From contig JAIFND010000068.1 in the NCBI GenBank assembly GCA_020047915.1, positions 1-56,227 on the forward strand: a DNA stretch of 56,227 nucleotides. Reading direction: 5' to 3'. Position 1 is the stretch's first letter. Each line of letters opens with the position of its first letter. Origin of the DNA: a bacterium. GTDB taxonomy: Bacteria; Planctomycetota; UBA11346. Below are positions 28,694 through 36,673 of the stretch, piece by piece. The notes beneath the pieces are model-generated. The model saw only the letters and a program-made list of their open reading frames with translations, was not told the origin of the DNA and searched no databases. Both the position numbers and the translations under genes were made by a program.

Positions 28694-29719
28694 CTAGGCT
28701 GCCGCTATTCGCGCTGGCTGGGGTCCTACCGCGGCAGCGGCCATGGCGGCGACATTCTCCGGCGGCACATCAGGAAGCACCGCCTCGTGGCTGGGGCTGA
28801 TGATGACATGCGGCCCGAGGAGGTCGCGCACCCGGCAGACCTCGTCGCAGATCTGCTGCGGCGTGCCATGCGGCAGCAACTCCTGAGCATCGATGCCGCC
28901 AAGGAAGGCGATCTTGCCGCTGAACTGCCGCGCCAGGTCGGCGGCGTCCATGCCACGCGCCTTGGCCTGCAGAGGATGCAGGCAATCGACCCCGGCATCG
29001 ATGAGGCGCGGGATCACGCGATGGATAGAACCGCACGAATGCAGGATGACCTGCAGGCCATGACGATGCCCCTGCTCGGTGAAGCGTCTGAACCAGGGTA
29101 GGACGAAGCGGTCGAAGAGCTTCGGACTGCAGATGCAATCCTGCTGAGTGCCGAAGTCGTTGCCGAAGAAATAGCCATCGACCTCGCCACGCGCCAGGGG
29201 GAAGAAGCGCTCGTTGGCATCGTAGAAGAACTGGCACACCCGCTCGGTGGCGGCCTCGACCACTGCGGGATGGGTATGCATCTTGGCGAGGTAGTCCTCG
29301 AAGCCGAAGAGGTCCATCACCACATGATAGAAGTGCGTCCACATGCCGCTGGCGCGATAAAATGGTCCGGTGGCCCTGAGCGCCGCGATGGTCGGCGCAA
29401 AGTCCATGTACGCCGCATCGGGCCAGTGCGGCCAGGCTTCGACCTCGGCGACGGTCTCGCAGGCCGCCAAAGGTCCAGCCGAACCGAACGCATGCTTGCT
29501 GATCTCCCACATCGGCCGGCCCTCGGGATGGACGTAGTCGAAGGGTGCGATCCAACGGAAATCATCACCCAACTTCTGGCGCAACGCCTCCTGGTCGGAG
29601 GTGGCGAAATGGCGATGCAGGATCGGCCAGGTTGCGCCGTCCGGATTGCCCAGCCAGAAGCCGGTACGATCCGGGGTCTTGCGGCCGATGATGGCGTGGA
29701 TGCGTTGGCGGGAATCCAT
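28694..29719 (-). CDS. Uroporphyrinogen decarboxylase-family (URO-D) protein
   Basis: 341 residues from ATG 29719 (MDSRQRIHAIIGRKTPDRTG), which has AGGAGA just upstream; the ORF track's earlier Met lacks this. The fold family is shared by HemE and cobalamin-dependent methyltransferases. Visible signatures: GNDFGTQQDCICSPKLFDRF, then VILHSCGSIHRVIPRLIDAG and GGIDAQELLPHGTPQQICDE, which match the URO-D-like group found in sugar and methyl metabolism rather than true HemE (the N-terminal 'PVWxMRQAG' of HemE is missing). The role is probably in catabolism or methyl transfer. It lies in an operon with the PhyH gene and divergent from an AraC regulator. Confidence 0.85.
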   Translation of the reverse strand: MDSRQRIHAIIGRKTPDRTGFWLGNPDGATWPILHRHFATSDQEALRQKLGDDFRWIAPFDYVHPEGRPMWEISKHAFGSAGPLAACETVAEVEAWPHWPDAAYMDFAPTIAALRATGPFYRASGMWTHFYHVVMDLFGFEDYLAKMHTHPAVVEAATERVCQFFYDANERFFPLARGEVDGYFFGNDFGTQQDCICSPKLFDRFVLPWFRRFTEQGHRHGLQVILHSCGSIHRVIPRLIDAGVDCLHPLQAKARGMDAADLARQFSGKIAFLGGIDAQELLPHGTPQQICDEVCRVRDLLGPHVIISPSHEAVLPDVPPENVAAMAAAAVGPQPARIAAA

Positions 29720-29736
29720 GTGCGTCTCCTGTAGGA

Positions 29737-30585
29737 TTATGCGCGGCGATTCCACCAGCCGAGCCAGGTCTGCAGATCGGTCGCGCGCGGGCCGTCCACC
29801 ACCCAGGGTTCCGGAAACTGGATCTCCAGATCGGGCTGGTTGGAGAATCGGCAGTCGATCGACCAGCGGATGCCCGCAGTGGTGTTGGGGCCCGAGGCAT
29901 GCCAGACGAGGTGGTGCATGAAGAGCACATCACCCGGCTGCATCGCACAGGTCACCAGATCAGGACCCATGGGCGGAGCCGGCAGACTGAGGAATCCGGC
30001 CTCGTCGGTCTCCTGACGATGCGCTGCCAATCCGGCGCGATGCGATCCCGCGAGCACCTGCATGCATCCGTTGGCGGCATCGACCGGTACTGCTGGCATC
30101 CAGGCGGTGACGAAGGTCGCCGGACTGCCCTCCGGGAAATAGGCCAGATCCTGGTGCCACGGCACCTCGGTTAGACGCTGGCCCGGCAGCTTGGGCCGGG
30201 CGTTGAACACACTGCTGCCCAGCAGGGTCGTTCCGCCGATGAGTTGCCGCAGGATGGCGACCAGACCAGGATCGTGATGGATCGCGAACACCTCGGGGCC
30301 GACCACCAGTTGACGCCACGAGCGCCCGTAGCGGTTGGCCAATGACCCGGCGGCGCACAAGGCGGTTTCGAGCGGAGCGGTACCAGGCCGTGCCGGCATC
30401 GCCCCGGAGGTGTGCAACTCGTCCAGGATGCGGTCGCTGGCCCGGGCGAAGGCGGTGTGCATGCCAGCGATGCTCTCGGGCTTCAGCACATTCCGCACGA
30501 TCAGGAAGCCATCACGTTCCCAGGCGGCTTGGCCTTCGTGGGAGAGGGGCGCCGATGTGGGAAGTCGGGTGGGTTGGCTGAGCAT
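29737..30585 (-). CDS. Phytanoyl-CoA dioxygenase (PhyH) family oxygenase
   Basis: About 282 residues from ATG 30585 (MLSQPTRLPTSAPLSHEGQ). Non-heme Fe(II)/2-oxoglutarate oxygenase fold. The iron-binding facial triad is visible as WHQDLAYF (His and Asp) and a distal His in HLVWHASGPN, with Arg in GIRWSIDCRF for 2-oxoglutarate. The N-terminal FERDGF-type motif reads WERDGFLIVRNVL. The substrate is unknown; this family acts on many small molecules. It starts an operon with the URO-D-like gene (17 nt apart), divergent from the AraC regulator. Confidence 0.87.
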   Translation of the reverse strand: MLSQPTRLPTSAPLSHEGQAAWERDGFLIVRNVLKPESIAGMHTAFARASDRILDELHTSGAMPARPGTAPLETALCAAGSLANRYGRSWRQLVVGPEVFAIHHDPGLVAILRQLIGGTTLLGSSVFNARPKLPGQRLTEVPWHQDLAYFPEGSPATFVTAWMPAVPVDAANGCMQVLAGSHRAGLAAHRQETDEAGFLSLPAPPMGPDLVTCAMQPGDVLFMHHLVWHASGPNTTAGIRWSIDCRFSNQPDLEIQFPEPWVVDGPRATDLQTWLGWWNRRA

Positions 30586-30645
30586 ACCAACAGCATCGCT
30601 GGCGGCAGCGAACCGCGATTGGCGCAAACCACCATCATTGGTATA
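30583..30645. promoter_or_regulatory. Divergent promoter region with ATACCAA/TTGGTAT inverted pair
   Basis: Between the PhyH start and the AraC start lie CATACCAA (30583-30590) and TTGGTATA (30638-30645), inverted copies about 47 nt apart. The second is part of GGTATAAAATC, a plausible -10 region just before the AraC gene. They may be half-sites for the AraC-family protein. Inference only. Confidence 0.35.
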
Positions 30646-30653
30646 AAATCACC

Positions 30654-31415
30654 ATGCATGATGCTCACCCGGCGCGTCTCGCCCTGCCTCCGCTGGAACT
30701 GCGCTGCGGCATGGGCGTGCATGGCCCAGGAACAGAGCGATTTCGTATGGCAAATCATTGGCAAATGCACGTTTACAGCTATTCCGCCGAACTCAGCATC
30801 GGCGCTGCCCACTTGACCGTCAATCCGGGCACGGTGACGCTGATACCTCCTGGCGTGCCCAGTACGTACCGTTTCCCCAAACGGGTCGAACACCGCTACG
30901 CCCACTTCCGCCTCGGCGACGGCGAAGCAGACGCCGCGCTGCCCCTGCTCATCGCAGATCCGATAGCCATTGATGCCGATCTCGCGGAAGTGATGGCCTG
31001 GCAGTTCGAACGGCCTGCCGGAGCGACCGCCTGCTTCTGGCGACTGCTGTGGAAGCTGGCCGCACCCTGTGTCGCCCGTGCCCGACCCGACACCGCTGTG
31101 CGCGCCGCGATGGCCCACCTTGAGGCGAACCTCGGAGCCTCCCTGCGCGTGGCCGAGGTCGCGGCCGTGGCGGGTGTCTCGCACAACCAGCTGATCCGCC
31201 TCTTCCGCGCCCGGCTGGGCACCACGCCACTCGCCTGGTTGCAGCGCCGCCGCGCCGAGACCGCCGCCTACCTGATCCGCTCCACCGATCGTTCGCTTGG
31301 CAGCATCGCCAGCGAGGTCGGGCTACCCGATCGCCAGCATTTCAACAAGGTCATCCGCCGCTGCCTGGGCTGCGCCCCGAGCCGTTTGCGCAACGCACCT
31401 GGGACATCGCTGTGA
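30654..31415 (+). CDS. AraC-family transcriptional regulator
   Basis: 253 residues. An N-terminal cupin-like ligand domain (about 25-110) includes LSIGAAHLTVNPGTVTLIPP and the VPSTYRF segment. The C-terminal DNA-binding domain (about 155-250) has two helix-turn-helix motifs: LRVAEVAAVAGVSHNQLIRL, FRARLGTTPLAWLQRRRAET, and SLGSIASEVGLPDRQHFNKV followed by the family end motif 'G.AP..lR' (GCAPSRLR). Divergent from the PhyH and URO-D genes, so it probably controls them in response to a sugar or related compound. Confidence 0.92.
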   Translation: MHDAHPARLALPPLELRCGMGVHGPGTERFRMANHWQMHVYSYSAELSIGAAHLTVNPGTVTLIPPGVPSTYRFPKRVEHRYAHFRLGDGEADAALPLLIADPIAIDADLAEVMAWQFERPAGATACFWRLLWKLAAPCVARARPDTAVRAAMAHLEANLGASLRVAEVAAVAGVSHNQLIRLFRARLGTTPLAWLQRRRAETAAYLIRSTDRSLGSIASEVGLPDRQHFNKVIRRCLGCAPSRLRNAPGTSL

Positions 31416-31423
31416 TGTTCGGC

Positions 31424-32401
31424 TCAGGCCACCAGATCGACCTGGGCAACCGCTCCAGGCCGCCCGTCGGTGGAGAGGAACACGCCGCCGCGCCGGCCTT
31501 GGGCCTGCAGGGCTCCGGCGGCATCCCGGTAGCTGAACGGCAAGGCTACTGAGGTGGTAGCCAGGGCGGCGACTCCGCCGGCCGTCAACGACGAGAAGCC
31601 TTGGCCATCCCAGAGTTGCAGGCGTCCGAAGGCGGCATCGCCGGCGTCGATCCAGCCGTTGCCGTCCTCATCGAGCCGGGCGAGATCGCGGAAGGCCTCG
31701 CCGCTGCGCGCCCCCAGCACCGCCCCGTCGAGGGCGACGATGCGGTCGGCGCCAGCAGGTCGCGCCACCGCATCCATGCGCCCATCCTGATCGACATCGA
31801 ACCGCGCCAGGTCGCCGGAGAAGCGGATGCCATCGCCATCGAGATCGAGGACCAGCGGATCCTTGAGCGCCGCATCGCCCAAGGCCAGGCGCACGCTGCG
31901 CTGTTCGATGCGGATGCTCGACTGGCTCCAGTCGAGGGTGAAGGAGAGGTGACGACCGTCCTCCAGGGTCACCTCGCCCGAGGCCTGCAGCCGCGAGCTT
32001 TGCGTTTCCACCGTCCGCTCATCGAGTTCGTAGGAGACGCCCCAGCCAGCCCGCTGCGCCCCGGCCGCCGCCGGATCGCGCACCTGCGCCGCAGCGGCGG
32101 AACGCTCGGCCTGCAACGCCTGCATGCGCATGGCGAACCGGCGCGCGCCCTTCGCCCCGAAGACCTTCTCCAGGATGAGCAGCAGCTTTTCGAGCTCGGG
32201 ATCAAGCTTCTCTTCGCTCTCCACCGGCTTGCGCGCCTTCGCCGCCTGCTCCAGCAGTTTGCCCAGTCCGCCATCGGCGGGCGGCGCGTCAGTCCGCGCT
32301 GGCCGCTGCCCGACCCACATCTCCAGCCGCTCGCGCCGCTCATGCTGGAACAGCCGCGTACTACTCCCCGACAGCGCCACCGTCCCCGAGGAGATCTGCA
32401 T
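31424..32401 (-). CDS. EF-hand-like calcium-binding repeat protein
   Basis: 325 residues from ATG 32401 (MQISSGTVALSGSSTRLFQH). The ORF track's extra 67 residues are translation of repeat copy E. A charged helical part (about 40-130) precedes calcium-site-like loops: LDLDGDGIRF, FDVDQDGRMDA and LDEDGNGWIDAGDAAF, matching the DxDxDG pattern of EF-hand, dockerin and FrpC-like repeats. No signal peptide or membrane helix is seen. The opening resembles a group of hypothetical proteins that start 'MxISS...' and carry 'LDLDGDG'. Function unknown; calcium binding is inferred from the loops. Confidence 0.7.
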   Translation of the reverse strand: MQISSGTVALSGSSTRLFQHERRERLEMWVGQRPARTDAPPADGGLGKLLEQAAKARKPVESEEKLDPELEKLLLILEKVFGAKGARRFAMRMQALQAERSAAAAQVRDPAAAGAQRAGWGVSYELDERTVETQSSRLQASGEVTLEDGRHLSFTLDWSQSSIRIEQRSVRLALGDAALKDPLVLDLDGDGIRFSGDLARFDVDQDGRMDAVARPAGADRIVALDGAVLGARSGEAFRDLARLDEDGNGWIDAGDAAFGRLQLWDGQGFSSLTAGGVAALATTSVALPFSYRDAAGALQAQGRRGGVFLSTDGRPGAVAQVDLVA

Positions 32402-32464
32402 GCCTGTAGCATCGGCCAATACCTGCCGCACTTGACCGCCATGCCCCGCATATTGCCCCCTGCG

Positions 32465-32680
32465 GGCGGGGGCGCCCGCGCCCCCGGAAGAAGTGGAGCG
32501 CGCCAGCGCGACCGGCCGCCGAGCAGCGGTGGGCGGATACAATGGGCGAAGCCCATCCGCCCACGATTTCGGAGCGTCAGCGACGAAATCGAGCTGCGAC
32601 AAAGGCCGAGGGGCAGGGCCTTTCAGGCCCGTGGGGACGAAGTCCCCAAGCTAACAGCCCGTGGGGACGAAGTCCCCAAG
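32465..32680 (-). repeat. Structured 3'-end repeat, copy E, with duplicated terminal hairpin
   Basis: Read on the minus strand, the transporter gene ends at TAG (its complement is in AGCTAA), followed at once by the hairpin GGGGACTTCGTCCCC, then a second copy of that 27-30 nt module, then GGCCTGAAAGGCC, CTTTGTCGC, the GATTTCG...CGAAATC hairpin and the main stem GTGGGCGGAT/ATCCGCCCAC with bulge (core 32529-32590). The second hairpin differs from the others by a compensatory G-to-A and C-to-T pair. Beyond the core there is a C/G-rich arm (about 32461-32486). Confidence 0.85.
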
Positions 32681-34561
32681 CTAAGTAGCCATCCAGAGCA
32701 GCACGAAGATCTGCGCCCCGACCACGCGCATCAGCATGGTCAACGGATAGACCGTGGCGTAGGCCAGGCCGGGCAGTTCGTTGCCGGCCGTGCCGTTGGC
32801 GAAGGCGAGGGCCGGCGGGTCGGTGCACGAACCGGCCAGCACGCCCATCAGCGCGGTGTAGTTCTCCTTGAAGAACACGCGTGCGACGATGCCGACGATC
32901 AACAGCGGGATCATCGCGATGCACAGGGCGCAGACGATCCACAGCAGGCCCTGCATGCTGAAGGCGTAGGTCACGAAGCTCTGGGCCGAGAGCAGGCCGA
33001 CACAGGCGAGGAACAGGGCGATGCCGAACTCGCGCATCAGGTTGTTGGCTCCCTTGGCGACATGGAAGATGATGTGCTTGCCAAGGTGCCCCATGCTGCT
33101 GAATACCAGGGCGGCGACGATCGGGCCGCCGGCCAGGCCGAGTTTCACCGGCTGGGACAGGCCGGGGATGGGGATGGGGATCTGGCCGAGGACGATGCCG
33201 ACCGCGATGCCCAGGAACAGGCCGATGAGCTGGGGGTGATCGAGACCCGCCGAGGAGTTGCCGACCCGCTCCTCGACCCGTTTGATGCCCATTTCATCAC
33301 CGACCACCACCAGCCGGTCTGCGAAGTGGAGATCGGCATCATCATCGGCCAGCAGTTCCTTGCCGTGGCGCTTGATCCGCGTCACCGTGGCCCCGCAGGT
33401 GCGCGGGAAGTCGAGCTTGGCGATGCCGTCTCCAACGACGTGCTGATTGGTCACCACCACTTCGCGGGTAAGCAGCCGGTGGCAGACCTGGGCCTCACGG
33501 ATGTCGTCGTCGATGCGCTCGCCGACGATCTCCTGCAGGCGGGCAAGACCTTCCTTGCCGCCAACAGCATGCAGCAGGTCGCCCAGGGCGAGGCTGAAGT
33601 CGGGCTTGGGCACCAACTGCTCGTCACCACGCTGCACGCGCGACACCACCACGCCGTCACCGGCCAATGCATCGACGTGCGCCACGCTCTTGCCGATGAT
33701 GCCCGGATTGCTGACCTTGAGGTTGATGTTGGCCGCGCCCGCCGCCGCCTGGTTGGCCTTGGCGAAGGCCTCGACCTCGTCCTTGGGCCGGATGCCGAAC
33801 AGCATACGCAGGGTGATCAGCGAACCGATGATGCCGGCGATGCCGAAGGGGTAGGCGACGGCGTAGCCGGACACGGTCATACCGATCTGCTCGGCCGGGG
33901 CCTTCAGTTCCTTCAGTGTGGCCTGGGCCGCTGCCCAGCCGGGCGTGTTGGTGATCGCACCGCTCATCACGCCGACCGCGGCGGTGGGATGCTGGCCGGC
34001 GATGACCACGACCAGCGCCGTCACGCCGAGGCCGAGCAGCACCACGCTGCCGGCCATGATGTTCCAGCGCACTCCCTGGTTGCGCAGCGACTGCAGGAAG
34101 CCGGGACCGACCATCATGCCGATGCAGTACACGAAGAGCACCAGGCCGAACTCGCGGATGAACTCCAGCACCTCCTTGCGCACGTGCACCTTGTCCTCGA
34201 CCGACTTCTCGACCTTGGCGCGCACCGCAGCCTCATCGGGTGGCGGTGGGGTGACGACCGTCCCATCCGGTGCCGTCTGCGCCGCCGGTGGCGGGGCGGC
34301 CTGCAATCTGGCCATCTCGATCTGCACCTTGGTCTCGACCAAGGCATGGTGGGCCATGCCGTTAGGGCTCCACAGCGCCCACGAGTAGGCGATGGCGGCG
34401 AAGATCACCGTGGTGACCCCCAGCGACACGCCGAAGACCTTGATATGACCAAGCGCGACACCGGCGGCGATGGTGACGCCCAGGGCCACGATCCAGCCAG
34501 CCGGGGTCGCCCCGGTGACGATCTCAAGCCACATGGTCCACAACAGATCAGGCCAGTTCAT
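32681..34561 (-). CDS. AspT/YidE/YbjL-family (AAE) transporter
   Basis: A 626-residue membrane protein of the aspartate:alanine exchanger type. Two membrane halves are separated by a cytoplasmic block with TrkA-C-like domains (about 280-430; LTREVVVTNQHVVGDGIAKL and HFADRLVVVGDEMGIKRVEE). The duplicated family motifs appear as GVMSGAITNTPGWAAA in the first half and GVLAGSCTDPPALAFANGTA in the second. An unusual Pro/Ala-rich hydrophilic insertion (about 80-125) lies before FGLVLFVYCIGMMVGPGF. The substrate is unknown. The stop TAG abuts repeat copy E. Confidence 0.88.
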   Translation of the reverse strand: MNWPDLLWTMWLEIVTGATPAGWIVALGVTIAAGVALGHIKVFGVSLGVTTVIFAAIAYSWALWSPNGMAHHALVETKVQIEMARLQAAPPPAAQTAPDGTVVTPPPPDEAAVRAKVEKSVEDKVHVRKEVLEFIREFGLVLFVYCIGMMVGPGFLQSLRNQGVRWNIMAGSVVLLGLGVTALVVVIAGQHPTAAVGVMSGAITNTPGWAAAQATLKELKAPAEQIGMTVSGYAVAYPFGIAGIIGSLITLRMLFGIRPKDEVEAFAKANQAAAGAANINLKVSNPGIIGKSVAHVDALAGDGVVVSRVQRGDEQLVPKPDFSLALGDLLHAVGGKEGLARLQEIVGERIDDDIREAQVCHRLLTREVVVTNQHVVGDGIAKLDFPRTCGATVTRIKRHGKELLADDDADLHFADRLVVVGDEMGIKRVEERVGNSSAGLDHPQLIGLFLGIAVGIVLGQIPIPIPGLSQPVKLGLAGGPIVAALVFSSMGHLGKHIIFHVAKGANNLMREFGIALFLACVGLLSAQSFVTYAFSMQGLLWIVCALCIAMIPLLIVGIVARVFFKENYTALMGVLAGSCTDPPALAFANGTAGNELPGLAYATVYPLTMLMRVVGAQIFVLLWMAT

Positions 34562-34740
34562 CGGAGGCTCCTTCCCGCGTGGTGCGGAGATCGCATACTA
34601 GGGAGCTAAGTGATGACCAACCAGAACTGAACGCCTGCACCGCGATCGGATGACGAATGGACATGGGTCAACGGACATCCAGGCACACATGTACCGTGAT
34701 CCATGCGCGCATCGCATGCGCGACGATGCGCGACAGCGGG

Positions 34741-35178
34741 TCAGGGACGGTTGACGCGGATTTCGTGCGCGAGCGTGACGCCCGCGGCGTCCTGCACCAC
34801 GACGCGCAGGTCCCACGCGCCTGGACGCGGCAAGGGGCAGAGCAACGGCGCGGCAGGATCGGCCCAGAGCATGCTGCGGTCGGCAGACACGTCATCGGGT
34901 CGATACATGCGCACCATGGCGCCCTGGGGCCGGTCCTTGCCTGGGGCCACCAGAGTCAGGGTCGCCGAGGCGCCATCGACCACGCTGTCGAGACGCCAGC
35001 CGCGATCGGCGAAGGCCGCCCGCTCGCCAGCCCGCGCATCCTCATGCGCACTGGCGGCATAGGACCGCTCCTCGACCTTCTGCGGACGCACCTTCAGCGA
35101 GGTGAAGATCAGCACCGCGTTGGCGCAGGCGATCGTCCCGACGCCAATCACTGGAGCCATCCACCAACGGAATTTCAT
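34741..35178 (-). CDS. ccoH: FixH/CcoH-type cbb3 oxidase assembly protein
   Basis: 145 residues with one N-terminal transmembrane helix (MAPVIGVGTIACANAVLIFT) and a periplasmic beta-rich domain including ADRGWRLDSVVDGASATLTL and PRPGAWDLRVVVQDAAGVTL, the 'G.W.L.v...d..G' pattern of FixH. It is needed for copper or subunit maturation of cbb3 oxidase in known systems. The start ATG at 35178 overlaps the ccoG stop by 4 nt, so it is the last gene of the cco operon. The 179 nt beyond it up to the transporter gene hold no feature I can name. Confidence 0.82.
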   Translation of the reverse strand: MKFRWWMAPVIGVGTIACANAVLIFTSLKVRPQKVEERSYAASAHEDARAGERAAFADRGWRLDSVVDGASATLTLVAPGKDRPQGAMVRMYRPDDVSADRSMLWADPAAPLLCPLPRPGAWDLRVVVQDAAGVTLAHEIRVNRP

Positions 35179-36671
35179 GGGGCGCGCACCGCGGTCATGG
35201 CCATGCCCAGTACCGTGCCGGCTTCGTCGCGCCCTTCCAGGGCTACATCGAGGTGGCGGGTGGAGAATGATCCACGCGGAATGAAGACGATCGGGGTCGC
35301 GGTGATGCGGCCACCCGCCGGCACCGTCAGGAACTCCTGCGACATGACCACGCGTGCCTCCAGTGCATCCGGCAGATGGATGGCGACGCGCAGGTCGCGA
35401 TCACTGCGATTGACCAGCGACAGCGGCAGGGCTGCGCGCACGCAGTCGCGACCTGCCGGATCGGCTTCGCGCACCGGAACGGCGGTCTGGCGCAGCGGTG
35501 CGATCAGCAGATCCGTACGACCCTGCAGCCGGTAGATCAGCACGCCCACCAGGACCACGCTGACCACGGCATAGAGGATGGTGCGCGGGCGCAGGATCTG
35601 GCGCTTGCGCCCAGCCAGCTGCTCCTCGCTGGCATAGCGGATCAGTCCGCGCGGCTTTCCGACCTTGTCCATGATCCCGTCGCACGCATCGATGCAGGCG
35701 GCACAGTGGATGCATTCCAGCTGGTTGCCATTGCGGATGTCGATGGCGGTCGGGCAGACGCGGACGCAGAGACCACAGTCGATGCAATCGCCGTGCGACT
35801 GCGGCTGGGGGCGGGGGGCGGGGGGCGGGGGGCTGCCAGCAACGACGCCCACACCAGTTTCGGCAGTGGCCTGCGGGCTCGAAGCTCGAAGCTCGAAGCT
35901 TGAAGCTGCGCGCGCGTCAGCGCGCGCCAGGTGCCCGCGCGGTTCGCCGCGCTTGGCGTCGTAGGCGACGGTCAGCGTGTGCGAGTCGAGCATCGCCGTC
36001 TGGAAGCGGCCGTAGGGGCAGACGATGGTGCAGGTCTGGTCGCGGAACCAGCCGAAATTGAACAGGATGCAGACGAACAGGATGCCCCAGAACCCCGTCG
36101 CATAGGGGTGGGCCGCCCAATCCAGGAGGACATAAGCGTGGAAGGCATCGGCGCCGATAAAGATCGCCGTGCCGGCATTGGCCAGCCCACCGGCGATCAA
36201 CACGAAGACGAACCACATCAGCGCTGCGCGCCAGGCCGGCGTCTTGCCGGGATTGCCCGGGCCGCCGAGGATGAGGTGCTCGACCGGGCGGAAGACCATC
36301 TCGAGGAACACGTTGTGCGGGCAGAACCAGCCGCAGAAGACACGCCCGAGCAGCGCGACCGTGAGCAGCGTGCCGACGATGCCGAGCAGCGCGAGGATGA
36401 CGAAGTAGGTCAGATCCTGTGGCCAGAAGACGACACCGGCGAGGTAGAATTTGCGCGTCGCGATGTCGAGTTGGAAGGCCGGCTTGCCGCCGATCATGAC
36501 GAAGGGGATGGCGCAGTAGAAGGCGATCAGCGGGATCGCCAGGGCCGAACGCCAGCGCCGCCAGCGCCCCCAGACGATACGTGCCTCGACCCACCTGCGC
36601 CTCCCCTCCTTGTCAACGGAGGCGAGGACAGACTTGTAATCGGGCTTCTCATTGGGGGTGGTATCGGCCAT
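35175..36671 (-). CDS. ccoG: CcoG/FixG cupric reductase for cbb3 oxidase, with repeat-derived insertion
   Basis: About 498 residues from ATG 36671 (the ORF track uses a GTG two codons earlier). Membrane helices carry GRVFCGWFCPHNVFLEM and QTCTIVCPYGRFQTAML. Two ferredoxin [4Fe-4S] motifs follow: CIDCGLCVRVCP and CIHCAACIDACD. The C-terminal domain is Ig-like (about 400-495). Between the conserved YDAKRGEPRGH and GDCIDCG the usual short linker of about a dozen residues has become about 45 residues (ARAASSFELRASS, SPPPPAPRPQPQ). DNA there is two 31-nt heptad arms at 35803-35833 and 35877-35907, in frame. The gene overlaps ccoH and follows ccoP. Confidence 0.92.
   Translation of the reverse strand: MADTTPNEKPDYKSVLASVDKEGRRRWVEARIVWGRWRRWRSALAIPLIAFYCAIPFVMIGGKPAFQLDIATRKFYLAGVVFWPQDLTYFVILALLGIVGTLLTVALLGRVFCGWFCPHNVFLEMVFRPVEHLILGGPGNPGKTPAWRAALMWFVFVLIAGGLANAGTAIFIGADAFHAYVLLDWAAHPYATGFWGILFVCILFNFGWFRDQTCTIVCPYGRFQTAMLDSHTLTVAYDAKRGEPRGHLARADARAASSFELRASSPQATAETGVGVVAGSPPPPAPRPQPQSHGDCIDCGLCVRVCPTAIDIRNGNQLECIHCAACIDACDGIMDKVGKPRGLIRYASEEQLAGRKRQILRPRTILYAVVSVVLVGVLIYRLQGRTDLLIAPLRQTAVPVREADPAGRDCVRAALPLSLVNRSDRDLRVAIHLPDALEARVVMSQEFLTVPAGGRITATPIVFIPRGSFSTRHLDVALEGRDEAGTVLGMAMTAVRAP
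35803..35907. repeat. Two 31-nt heptad arms inside ccoG
   Basis: 35803-35833 is four GGC-GGGG-type heptads (first is GGC-TGGG) plus GGC. 35877-35907 is three GCTCGAA heptads, one GCTTGAA, and GCT. The second is preceded by CTGCGG, the flank seen at other GCT-type arms. Unlike other loci, the two arms belong to different sequence subfamilies and do not pair. The reading frame of ccoG stays open through both. Confidence 0.9.
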
Positions 36672-36673
36672 GG

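Noticed and set aside
28694-29719. hemE (true uroporphyrinogen decarboxylase)
   Set aside because: The N-terminal HemE signature is missing and the context is catabolic with PhyH and AraC.
31601-34609. 1002-residue plus-strand ORF
   Set aside because: Antisense to the EF-hand-like gene, repeat E and the AspT-type transporter; its protein is low complexity His/Asp/Gly-rich without motifs.
34562-34740. Small ORFs in the gap between the AspT-type transporter and ccoH
   Set aside because: Frames such as 34598-34816 show no motif or ribosome site and overlap ccoH.
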